Positions 1 to 8,176 of a stretch of 64,000 nt of DNA are shown piece after piece. Numbering within the stretch: position 1 is the first letter of the stretch; the number at the start of each line of letters is the position of its first letter. Under the pieces are notes generated by a model that did not search any database, had not been told where the DNA came from, and worked only from the letters and a program-made list of their open reading frames with translations. The stretch comes from Neorhizobium sp. JUb45 (GTDB taxonomy: Bacteria > Pseudomonadota > Alphaproteobacteria > Rhizobiales > Rhizobiaceae). A program made the position numbers and the translations under genes. The DNA lies in NCBI RefSeq assembly GCF_004343585.1, contig NZ_SLYW01000009.1:1-64000 (forward strand). Reading direction: 5' to 3'.

Positions 1-1794
1 GAGGAAGATGGCCTATTCTACTGGTTCAGCCATGAGGATGGCAAGCACAAGCTGCATGTCGCCGACACCGCCAATGGCTGGCTTGGACCGTCACCGTCCG
101 CGCAGGGCGAGGGCAGGGTGCGCCTGGCTCAAGGATCGTCCGACCGCAACCACATTAACGAATGGGCACGACAGTTTTCTTACGTGCCGGGCCAGCGCGC
201 CGGCGCCGACTGGAATTTTGAAACACCCCGTATGGTGCCGGGCACGATGACACCCTCGTTGGTGCAGATGCCGGATGCGACAAAGCGCGAGCTTTACGAA
301 TATCCGGCGCGTATTTCCTCGGTCGCCGAAGCCGAGCGTGCGCAAAAACTGCGGTCGCAGGCGTCGGAAGCGGATCATGACCGGGTTTATGGTGCCTCTA
401 CATCCCGCATCATCGAAACCGGCCGCCGGTTCACACCGTATGAAGTCGCCCATCCTGATCATGCCTATGACGAACATGTCGTCATCAAGTCGGTGCAGAC
501 GGTGGTGGATCGCTCTTATGAGACCAACAGCAACGAACCGGAATATCGCAACGAGTTCGAAGCGGTCCCCTCACGTGTGCCGATGACACCACATCGGGAA
601 ACGAAGCGCCCGCGTATCGAGGGCACGCAGGTGGCGATTGTCGCCGGGCCGGAAGGCGAAGAGATCCATCCGGACCAGTATGGCCGCATCAAAGTGTGGT
701 TCCCGTGGGACCGCAAGGCCAAGAAGGATGGATCGGATACGTGCTGGGTACGTGTGGCGCAAAGCTGGGGTGGTGGCACATGGGGTGCTCAGGTCATTCC
801 GCGTATCGGCATGGAAGTGATGATTGCTTATGTCGACGGCGACCCGGATCGGCCGCTTGTGACCGGCGTTGTGCCCAACCCCAGCAATTCTGTTCCTTAT
901 GACCTTCCGGCCAATAAGACGCGTATGGTCATGCGCTCGAACACGCACAAGGGGCAGGGCTTCAACGAAATGACGTTTGAAGACGAGGCCGGCAAGGAGA
1001 ACATGTTCTTTCATGCCCAGAAGGACCAGACGACCCGCGTGCTCAACGACCGCACCAAGCGTATCGATCGTCATGAAGTGTCAGCCATCGGCTCGAATCG
1101 CACGGTTGAAGTCGGCGGCAACCAGAAACACGAAGTCGGCGGCTCGATGAACACTGTCGTCGGCGGCACCGGGCCGATGGCCATGGCACTGATGGGGGCC
1201 GTACAGGGAATGGCTGGCCAGACTTCGGGACTTTTGGGGCAGGTAGCCCAGATCGCCGGCGCCAGCAATCCAAGTGTTGCAGCTTTCGCCGGCACTTTGG
1301 CGCAATCGGCGCTCGGGTTCCTTGGAGAAAGTGGATTGGGCAGCCGTCAGGGTGTGGTGGCTGGCTCCAGTCCTCGTGCCGATGCTGGCACAGCACTTGC
1401 GGGATCGGGTTCAGGTGTCGGCAATGCAGCCGCAAGCCTGTTTCCGCTGCCCGGCATCATGAACACTATCGTCGGTTCGTTCAAATCCGATACCGTCGGC
1501 ATAGCCCGTGTCGAGCAGATCGGTGTGTCGAAGGTGACCAATGTCGGTCAGACCGCGATCGAGAACGTCGGCAAATTCAAGAAGGTCATTGTTGGCGAAG
1601 AGTTCGTCATCGAGTGCGGCGCTTCAAAATTCATCATGCGCAAGGATGGCACGGTGATCATTCTCGGCACGCATTTCAATTTTACGGCGTCTGGGCCCAC
1701 GCAGATCAATGGCAGCGTTGTCGATCTCAATAAGCCTGGCGGAGGTTTCTCGGAGGCAGCACCTACATCTTCGGATATAGCAGCGAAGGGCTGA
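1..1794 (+). CDS. vgrG: Type VI secretion spike protein VgrG (5' end outside window)
   Basis: Trimeric spike protein at the tip of the type VI secretion tube, which carries PAAR-type effectors out of the cell. The reading frame is open from base 1, so the gp27-like N-terminus lies outside the window. Visible parts are the gp5 OB-fold region (roughly 580–900, with GRIKVWFPWD and WGAQVIPRIGMEV), then the needle repeats (DQTTRVLNDRTKRI and VEVGGNQKHEVGGS), and a last beta segment near 1590–1740. An Ala/Gly-rich hydrophobic stretch (about 1170–1460) interrupts the needle repeats, which is unusual. It is followed 7 bp later by a DUF2169 adaptor gene and a PAAR-like effector, the order of the Agrobacterium vgrG2 module. 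Its composition is GC-rich, unlike the AT-richer genes that follow. Confidence 0.95.
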   Translation, partial: EEDGLFYWFSHEDGKHKLHVADTANGWLGPSPSAQGEGRVRLAQGSSDRNHINEWARQFSYVPGQRAGADWNFETPRMVPGTMTPSLVQMPDATKRELYEYPARISSVAEAERAQKLRSQASEADHDRVYGASTSRIIETGRRFTPYEVAHPDHAYDEHVVIKSVQTVVDRSYETNSNEPEYRNEFEAVPSRVPMTPHRETKRPRIEGTQVAIVAGPEGEEIHPDQYGRIKVWFPWDRKAKKDGSDTCWVRVAQSWGGGTWGAQVIPRIGMEVMIAYVDGDPDRPLVTGVVPNPSNSVPYDLPANKTRMVMRSNTHKGQGFNEMTFEDEAGKENMFFHAQKDQTTRVLNDRTKRIDRHEVSAIGSNRTVEVGGNQKHEVGGSMNTVVGGTGPMAMALMGAVQGMAGQTSGLLGQVAQIAGASNPSVAAFAGTLAQSALGFLGESGLGSRQGVVAGSSPRADAGTALAGSGSGVGNAAASLFPLPGIMNTIVGSFKSDTVGIARVEQIGVSKVTNVGQTAIENVGKFKKVIVGEEFVIECGASKFIMRKDGTVIILGTHFNFTASGPTQINGSVVDLNKPGGGFSEAAPTSSDIAAKG

Positions 1795-1801
1795 GGCTCT
1801 A

Positions 1802-2863
1802 ATGTCAGTTGATAACCAAACTCCATTTCCGGCTTTAGCCTTTCGCCACTACAACTTGAAAGGTGAATTGCTCGGTGTCGTTGTATCGCGGGGAACGTTC
1901 AGATTGAGTAACGGGGGACCGTTACAGATTGACCCCGTTCAGCGCCCATTGGTGATGGCTGACACTTATGACGGCGACCCTCATCAGACGCCGCAGATGG
2001 CTTCCACAGATCTTGCTCCCTTCAAGCCGGGAACTGACGTCACGTTCATAGGAGCTGCATTTCCTCCAGGCGGTGAAGCAACTCCGTCTTGGACTTGCGG
2101 CTTAAAAGTAGCAGCGCTGGAGAAGCGGCTGCGGGTCTATGGACCGCGCGCATGGAAGGCGAAGACACGGAAGACGTGGCTTGGGCTTTTAGATCGTGAA
2201 AAGGAAGATGCGCTTGACGGCTGGGAACTGACACAGCCAGAGCCGGTTACTCACGTACCAATCGACTGGCGCCTAGCGTTCGGAGGTCAAATTGAGGGCC
2301 GTGAGACGATTGAAAGAAATCCTATCGGACGCGGACTTGTTGATGAATCTCTTTTCCGCGAGAGACCGGAGTGGCCAGCGCCCCAAATCGAGGACGAAAA
2401 TCAACCAATCCGTCATGTGTACGATCGGCCGCCACCGGCTGGACTAGGCCCCATCTCCCCGTTTTGGCAGGACCGCATTGAGCGAGCGGGAACATATGAT
2501 GACCACTGGTTAAACGAGCGGCACCCATTATTGCCGAAAGATTTCGATTTCGCATTTTGGCAGGCAGCCCATCCCGATTTAACCGCTGCAACATGGCTTG
2601 AGGGGAATGAGCCGTTTGAACTTGATAACCTGCTGCCTCAACGAGAAAAACTCATCGGAACGTTGCCATCAATAAAGCTAGAAGTTGTTCTCGATCAGGG
2701 CGATGGTCCGGCGCTCGGTCCTATGGTCCTCGATGGTATTCACTTCGACTTTCGACCAAACATAGGACGTGTTTTTCTAACGTGGCGAACAGGATTCCCT
2801 TGGCCGAAACGGCAAGGGTTACCGACCTTGCGGTATCGCACTAACGACAACGGTGCGGCATGA
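1802..2863 (+). CDS. DUF2169 domain protein, T6SS effector adaptor/chaperone
   Basis: A 353-residue protein of the DUF2169 family, recognised by its N-terminal pattern (TPFPALAFRHYNLKGE, then VVSRGTFRL, then QRPLVMADTYDGDP) and the later RLAFGGQIEG and NPIGRG motifs. Members sit between vgrG and DUF4150/PAAR-like effector genes and act as adaptors that load the effector onto the VgrG tip. It begins 7 bp after vgrG and overlaps the effector start by 4 bp (ATGA), so the three are probably cotranscribed and translationally coupled. Base composition drops compared with vgrG, which fits exchange of the adaptor together with its effector. The function is inferred from family and context. Confidence 0.9.
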   Translation: MSVDNQTPFPALAFRHYNLKGELLGVVVSRGTFRLSNGGPLQIDPVQRPLVMADTYDGDPHQTPQMASTDLAPFKPGTDVTFIGAAFPPGGEATPSWTCGLKVAALEKRLRVYGPRAWKAKTRKTWLGLLDREKEDALDGWELTQPEPVTHVPIDWRLAFGGQIEGRETIERNPIGRGLVDESLFRERPEWPAPQIEDENQPIRHVYDRPPPAGLGPISPFWQDRIERAGTYDDHWLNERHPLLPKDFDFAFWQAAHPDLTAATWLEGNEPFELDNLLPQREKLIGTLPSIKLEVVLDQGDGPALGPMVLDGIHFDFRPNIGRVFLTWRTGFPWPKRQGLPTLRYRTNDNGAA

Positions 2864-4479
2864 CCGACGGCTCGCTGCACCTGGGTACAATCAACGTAAA
2901 CTCGTATAGTTATAGTCCGACGCCCAACGCTGCCTTGGCCGCGGAACTTGGTATGCCTAGCTCAACTCTGTTTTTCAAACCGGATAGGGCGGGGGGGTAC
3001 GTCGACTACAGAGCGACTACTGGAGCGGATACCCAAACAGCATGGTTTGATGACGGTGATGACAGTGGTGGATCAACACCCGCCCCTACAGCAGCGGATC
3101 CAGCCCCGCCCGAGATTATCAACGATGACAGTGAAGCCATAGCAATTTGCCTGTCACCAGACGTTTGTCGTGCGCCGAATAAGCCTACACCATTCATGAC
3201 TTATGGGACCGCCAACAATGACTTCAACTACTCACCCGACGTGTTTTCAAATGGCTTACGAGTAAAACATCAGCAGTCAAAATTTTCATGTTGCTTTGGT
3301 GACGAGGCGGGGATTGGCCTTGGATGCAAATCGAATACGCTTGGAGATGTTGTCGAGCCTGTAACGTCATCGCAAATCGTATTCGTGAACGGGATGCCGG
3401 TTCAACGACATGGCGACCAATGCACCTTGAATGCTGGAAACACTGTAGGGGAATATTGTTACGTCGGCGCCACAGACGTAGCAGAAGCACCTCCTGCTTC
3501 AGATGAGCAGGATAAAGCTTGGTATGAAAACGCATGGGATTGGACGGGCGAGAAACTCAACGAAGCAGGACAGGCTATCAGCGAGTTTGATCAGAACAAT
3601 GGTCGGATCGTCACTAGGTCTGTAGGCGGCCTACAGGCAATCGGAGGCGCAGCTGAAACGCTTGCCGGAGCAGCGCTTGCAGGTGTCGGCGGTGTGGCAA
3701 CGGGTACCGGGGTAGGTGCTGCGCCGGGTGTGCCAGCGATGATTGGTGGCGGGCTACTCGTTGTAAATGGCGCTGATAATTTTCAAGCTGGGTTGCGTCA
3801 AGCGTGGACTGGTGAATCGACTGCCACCGCTATTGCCAGTGCTTCAGGCGATGTCGCAAGACTTGCCGGCGCATCCGAGCAGACAGCTCAGACGGTGGAG
3901 AACACCGTTGGTATGGTGCAAGGGGTTGCAGGCGGCACTGGTGCATTGGCAGCGGGAATGCGAGTTACTGGTCGTACGGCAGCGACTGCAGGTGCGGGTG
4001 GGATGCTCAATCCTTCTTCTAAGACTGTCGGGCGCGCAGTTGCAGAAAGCGGCGAGCAGGGAGCGAGGAGCACAAACGCACTTGGTGAGGCGCACAACGC
4101 CGCAATTTACGCCCGATATAGAGAACTCTTAAATGTAACGGAGCAAGCAAATCCGCTGGTTGAGAGCTTGCGTAACACTGGGAAGCTTCCGCCAAATTAC
4201 GTTACAAAAGCAGACGCCGCAAAGGCTGGCTGGGCTCCGGGCAAGGCGGTTGGAAATTATGTGCCGGGAGGCCAGATTGGCGGAGATGTTTTCGACAATA
4301 CAACCAATATCTTGCCCCCGGCAGCCGGCCGAACTTGGCAAGAAGCTGATGTAGGGCTTGTCAATACAATGTCTCGTAAAAAGCAGCCTGGAACTCGACT
4401 TCTTTATTCAAATGACGGCTTATTGTATGTGACCAGCGATCACTATGATACTGTCACATCAATCGGTACGTGGAAATGA
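2860..4479 (+). CDS. PAAR-like (DUF4150) T6SS effector with C-terminal barnase-type RNase domain
   Basis: A 539-residue polymorphic effector. Residues about 95–205 form a DUF4150 PAAR-like domain (APNKPTPFMTYG, SKFSCCFGDEAG, NGMPVQRHGD) that would cap VgrG. Residues about 250–345 are Ala/Gly-rich and hydrophobic. Residues about 425–539 closely resemble Bacillus barnase: LPPNYVTKADAAKAGW, GGQIGGDVFDN, GRTWQEADVG, LLYSNDGLLYVTSDHY. The barnase catalytic set is present as K450, E495 (general base), R513 and H528 (general acid), so the toxin is likely an active guanyl-type RNase delivered into neighbouring cells. The next gene is a barstar homologue. The domain order equals Agrobacterium Tde2, but that protein carries a DNase tip. 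There is no secretion signal, as expected for a T6SS cargo. Confidence 0.92.
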   Translation: MTDGSLHLGTINVNSYSYSPTPNAALAAELGMPSSTLFFKPDRAGGYVDYRATTGADTQTAWFDDGDDSGGSTPAPTAADPAPPEIINDDSEAIAICLSPDVCRAPNKPTPFMTYGTANNDFNYSPDVFSNGLRVKHQQSKFSCCFGDEAGIGLGCKSNTLGDVVEPVTSSQIVFVNGMPVQRHGDQCTLNAGNTVGEYCYVGATDVAEAPPASDEQDKAWYENAWDWTGEKLNEAGQAISEFDQNNGRIVTRSVGGLQAIGGAAETLAGAALAGVGGVATGTGVGAAPGVPAMIGGGLLVVNGADNFQAGLRQAWTGESTATAIASASGDVARLAGASEQTAQTVENTVGMVQGVAGGTGALAAGMRVTGRTAATAGAGGMLNPSSKTVGRAVAESGEQGARSTNALGEAHNAAIYARYRELLNVTEQANPLVESLRNTGKLPPNYVTKADAAKAGWAPGKAVGNYVPGGQIGGDVFDNTTNILPPAAGRTWQEADVGLVNTMSRKKQPGTRLLYSNDGLLYVTSDHYDTVTSIGTWK

Positions 4480-4488
4480 GGTATCCAA

Positions 4489-4776
4489 ATGAAAATGAGT
4501 ATCGACGGAACTGAAATCCGCGAATTAGGTGATTTTTATCAACAATTCTACGATTTGATCGACGTTAACCCGAAACAGGGCCGCAATTTGAATGCGCTTT
4601 GGGATCACATGAGCGGTTCCGTCGATCGCCCCCTGCATCTTGTTTGGGTCAACTCCGAGAACTCGAAGAAAAACCTAGGCCCTGAATTTGAAAAGCTTAT
4701 CGAAGTGTTCGAGCGCACCCGTGCTCAGGACATCGCGTGGGGCCTTGAAGAAAAGTTCACGTACGAATTGGAGTAG
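4489..4776 (+). CDS. Barstar-family immunity protein
   Basis: A 95-residue cytoplasmic inhibitor expected to bind and block the barnase-type domain encoded just upstream. It aligns with barstar across its length: an N-terminal strand with GTEIRELGDF, then the inhibitory helix segment GRNLNALWDHMSG, then a late helix and strand. Asp39, the key barnase-contacting residue, falls at the same number here. The partner Asp35 of classical barstar is Asn35. The gene starts 9 bp after the effector stop. Such immunity proteins protect the producer and its kin. The assignment is by recognised sequence similarity plus context. Confidence 0.92.
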   Translation: MKMSIDGTEIRELGDFYQQFYDLIDVNPKQGRNLNALWDHMSGSVDRPLHLVWVNSENSKKNLGPEFEKLIEVFERTRAQDIAWGLEEKFTYELE

Positions 4777-4978
4777 CGCCAAGCAGGCGAGGGCTTTGTC
4801 CAGAAGCGATCAAAAATGATGCTGATGAGATGCGCGCAAACGTGAATAAGCACAGCGCCGCCTTATCACCGATAAGAGGTACTTATCGATGGTCAGGACA
4901 CCATCTGGCGATCATACCATGTGAGGAACCCAAACTTAACGATAGCGTTCCTGTAGGACTTCGTTTACCATAAAATCA

Positions 4979-6103
4979 ATGGCTTACGATTTCGGCAAAC
5001 TGAAAATTTCGAACATTTTAGAACCGGCGTTTCGCGCCGGCATCGCCCTCACGCGTCTCGACGAGCGCATCGCCCGCTCGCCGGTCGGGCAGGGCTGGAT
5101 CGCGCGTACCCACTTCACCGACGCCTGCGCTTCGCTGTGGATCGACGGCGAACTCGTGCACCTCGAAGACCTCGTCCTGCACGACGCCACGAAGGATATT
5201 CGCACGCCCACCCATGAACTGACAATCGCCCGCGACGTCCTTCGCACTCGTCGGCGCATATCCGGCCAGTCCGCTGACTGGGCTTTGTCGGCGGATGGTA
5301 TCCGAACTTTGCGACAGACGTCGGACATCAACGCGGTAGGCCCCGAGGCGTCGACGGCAGACGTCATCCCGCGCGCGGTCCCGGCGGATCCGGAAGGGGA
5401 GGGGGAGGAAGACGACGCGGAAAACCTGCCCGGTGTCGACTATGCCGCGATCGATGCGGTGCTGGCCCGGTCGGAAGCGGCGATCGCGAACGCAAGGCGG
5501 CCCGGGCGTGGCAGCGGCCAAGACAAAGATCCGATGATCTACGATCTCGACTGGGACGAGGATGCACGGCTGGACGAATGGCGCGGCGTATTGCGGCAGG
5601 TGCAAGACCTGCCGGCGGTGCTGCAGGCGATCGTTGCCCTCGATGCCTGGAACGAGCTTTCCGTGCTACAGCACGGCCCTTGGCTCGGTCGGCTGCTGGC
5701 CGCCTCTATCCTTCGCGAAGCCGGCATCACCACCGGCGCGCATCTTGCCGCCATCAACCTTGGCCTGAAAACCATTTCGGTCGATCGGCGCCGGCATCGT
5801 GATCGGGAGACCAGATTACTCGCCATTGCTCACGGCCTGATCGCGGCCGCCGAGATAGGACTCAAAGAACATGACCGGCTGACGTTGGCAAAAACGATGA
5901 TGGATCGAAAACTGGAGGGGCGGCGGACGTCGTCCAGACTGCCGGAGCTGGTCGAGCTGGTGATGGCAAAGCCGCTGGTCTCGGCAAAGATGGTGGCGAA
6001 GACGCTGGAGGTGACGCCGCAGGCGGCGCGGCGGATTGTTTTGGAACTGGGCCTCAGAGAGATGACGGGGAGGGGGAGGTTTCGGGCGTGGGGCGTGATT
6101 TAG
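4979..6103 (+). CDS. RHE_PE00001-type protein with DUF1612 and C-terminal helix-turn-helix
   Basis: A 374-residue protein typical of Rhizobiaceae plasmids and accessory regions. The N-terminal part ([20 protein letters not shown], then [27 protein letters not shown]) and the middle helical segment (LNEL-like [17 protein letters not shown]) correspond to DUF1612. The last 55 residues ([20 protein letters not shown]) form an HTH_13-type DNA-binding domain followed by [11 protein letters not shown]. The biological role is unknown; a transcriptional or plasmid-maintenance role is a guess. It stands alone, about 200 bp after the immunity gene, and converges on the defence pair transcribed from the other strand. 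No strong ribosome binding site is visible before the ATG. Confidence 0.8.
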   Translation: MAYDFGKLKISNILEPAFRAGIALTRLDERIARSPVGQGWIARTHFTDACASLWIDGELVHLEDLVLHDATKDIRTPTHELTIARDVLRTRRRISGQSADWALSADGIRTLRQTSDINAVGPEASTADVIPRAVPADPEGEGEEDDAENLPGVDYAAIDAVLARSEAAIANARRPGRGSGQDKDPMIYDLDWDEDARLDEWRGVLRQVQDLPAVLQAIVALDAWNELSVLQHGPWLGRLLAASILREAGITTGAHLAAINLGLKTISVDRRRHRDRETRLLAIAHGLIAAAEIGLKEHDRLTLAKTMMDRKLEGRRTSSRLPELVELVMAKPLVSAKMVAKTLEVTPQAARRIVLELGLREMTGRGRFRAWGVI

Positions 6104-6277
6104 CTGGCCTGTCGGCGATCGCCCAAGGTGCCGTGCTGAGGGTCTGAGACGGTCGGATTTTAGAAGGTGTACTGGGTTAAAGGAGCAAGCGCTCTATGCG
6201 CTGTAGCCAATCCCGCCGCTTGAGAAAAGCTGCATGCAGGCCTGCAGATCCAGAACGAATGATTTAAGAAAGCCGGA

Positions 6278-8176
6278 TCAGAGCGTGGTGAGGGGGCATG
6301 CAAGCACATCTTTGGACAGGACGTCCTCCGGCCGAAAGAAGCCTTTTTCCAGGACGGCCGCCCTCGCGACATCGACGTCGGGCGCGAACCATACGACGGC
6401 GAGATCCAGAACGGCTCGTGAGCAGCAGACATAGAATAGGCGCCGCGTCCGCTCGATTGCAGAATCCTTGCCTATCGCGATGTTCTCAATGTCTGTAGGC
6501 GACAAGTCGGTGATGCCGAAGTACTTCCCGTAGGAAAACGACCTCATTGCCTCTCCCTCCTCGTCGTCGAGGAGGACCATGACCCTGTCGAACTGGGCGC
6601 CCTTCACACCTTGCTGAGTGGAGAAAGGAGAGAGGTCGTCGAGGTAGTTCCGGTAGCCAAAGAATTCCTTTGCCGGACAAGCCAGGAAGGCGAGCAGAGG
6701 CGGATACTCGGGATCGTGCTCGAGGTCGGGGGCAACTGGCAACGCCAAATGTTTCGCCAATCGTTCATCGACGGTCATCAACGACGTTGCGACGGCGTGT
6801 TCAAGCACCTGCCGGACCGTCACATTAGGATCTGTAAACAGGCGCTTCAATTCGGTCGTCGCCGCGTGTAGGCGCTTCAGGCTGTCTACAAAGCTCTCGC
6901 CGTCAGGCTGCCCTGGGAGAGCGTTCCCGCCCTTCAGAATCGATACGATCTCAAATTCGTCGCCGTCGCTTAGTGCATTGGCTAGAGGTAGGAGATAGTT
7001 CAGGAACGGCCGGAGCGGCCAGGCCGTGCCGTCTGCCAAGCCTTCCTTGAGGCTTTCGGTCGATCTGTCGTGCAAAGCCGAATATAGGCTCGGGAAGCCC
7101 AACCGGCTTGCGGCAGCACGATGCAGCAGAACAAGCATCCGAACGTCCGCGTCCTTTTCATCGCTCTTCCAATGCGGATCTGCATTCTTACGACTGAGGT
7201 ATTCGCGGACGTCTCCTATGCGCGCCGTACGGTGCTCATCAGCGGGAAGGATGAAGATTCTCGCTGTCCCAGCCATGGGTATGTCGCCGTCGCCCGACCG
7301 CTCGGTCCTGCCGCCTGTCTGGACGAGCCGGTCGTCTTCGGCTCGTATGGCGTTGATGACCTTAAGTACGGCCTGGGGACACCGGAAATTTTCCGGCTTC
7401 TTGATCTCGATCCAGCCGTCTTCGAGCGAAACTGCGCCGGCTCCTGTGGAAAAGATCTTCTGCATTGGGTCGCCGAAAAAACCAAGGCAGAACTCATGAT
7501 TCACGGTAAGGGTCACCGTTCGAAGCGCTTCTATAAATGCCGGCATGGTATCCTGGCTCTCGTCGACGAACAGGACTGGATACTTCGCGGCGAGAAGATC
7601 TCGGAGAAGCTGCTTCTCCCCAAGCAAGGTGGGCACGAGCTTGAGAATGTCTGCGTGCCCGAGGATGCCGTGCCCGTAGTCGCTGCCGGTACCGTAGGTG
7701 AACCTCTCCAGATAGGAAACCACTTCCTTCTGCTGGCGTAATCTCGTCATAGTGGCTTCTATCTTAGGCCGAGAGGCGGCCCGAGTTCTAGGATTTGCTT
7801 GGCGCGCTTCCTCCTCGGCGATCTTCTCGTCGATTCGAACGAGGACCCAGTCACGGATGTCCGACTGGAAAGGCTGGATCAGCGACCACAGGAAGCTATG
7901 GATCGTCGAGATGCGGCAAAGCGGGTCGTCGCCGACGTCGCTTCGAATCTCGTTCACCGCCACTTCGGTGTAGGTGATACAAGCGATATGCTGCCCGCGC
8001 ATCCGCAGTTGATCGCCCCGCGTCTCAGAAACATACCCCAGCGCCTTGATCAGCGACGTGGTCTTTCCCGACCCCGCGCCTGCGACCATCACGAAGTGCT
8101 TTGGAGGCCGGGCGCTCAACGCGTTGCGAAGTTCAACGTCGGCCTGGGTGTCCGGCTTGCCGCTCCTGCTCGTCAT
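6278..8176 (-). CDS. UvrD/Rep-like superfamily 1 helicase, Gabija GajB-like
   Basis: A 632-residue SF1A helicase. Walker A is GAGSGKTT (residues 33–40). Motif Ia is ITYTEVAVNEI, motif II LFVDESQDT, motif III GDPMQKIF, motif V GVKGAQFDRVMVLLDD, and motif VI RRLFYVCCSRA. The open frame extends upstream to 8305, but the ATG at 8176 overlaps the stop of the nuclease gene by 4 bp (ATGA) and gives the normal N-terminus just before the Walker A, so it is preferred. Paired OLD nuclease and UvrD-like helicase genes define class 2 OLD loci, including Gabija, where GajB senses DNA ends or nucleotide depletion and works with the GajA nuclease. That role here is inference from gene order and motifs. Confidence 0.85.
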   Translation of the reverse strand: MTSRSGKPDTQADVELRNALSARPPKHFVMVAGAGSGKTTSLIKALGYVSETRGDQLRMRGQHIACITYTEVAVNEIRSDVGDDPLCRISTIHSFLWSLIQPFQSDIRDWVLVRIDEKIAEEEARQANPRTRAASRPKIEATMTRLRQQKEVVSYLERFTYGTGSDYGHGILGHADILKLVPTLLGEKQLLRDLLAAKYPVLFVDESQDTMPAFIEALRTVTLTVNHEFCLGFFGDPMQKIFSTGAGAVSLEDGWIEIKKPENFRCPQAVLKVINAIRAEDDRLVQTGGRTERSGDGDIPMAGTARIFILPADEHRTARIGDVREYLSRKNADPHWKSDEKDADVRMLVLLHRAAASRLGFPSLYSALHDRSTESLKEGLADGTAWPLRPFLNYLLPLANALSDGDEFEIVSILKGGNALPGQPDGESFVDSLKRLHAATTELKRLFTDPNVTVRQVLEHAVATSLMTVDERLAKHLALPVAPDLEHDPEYPPLLAFLACPAKEFFGYRNYLDDLSPFSTQQGVKGAQFDRVMVLLDDEEGEAMRSFSYGKYFGITDLSPTDIENIAIGKDSAIERTRRLFYVCCSRAVLDLAVVWFAPDVDVARAAVLEKGFFRPEDVLSKDVLACPLTTL

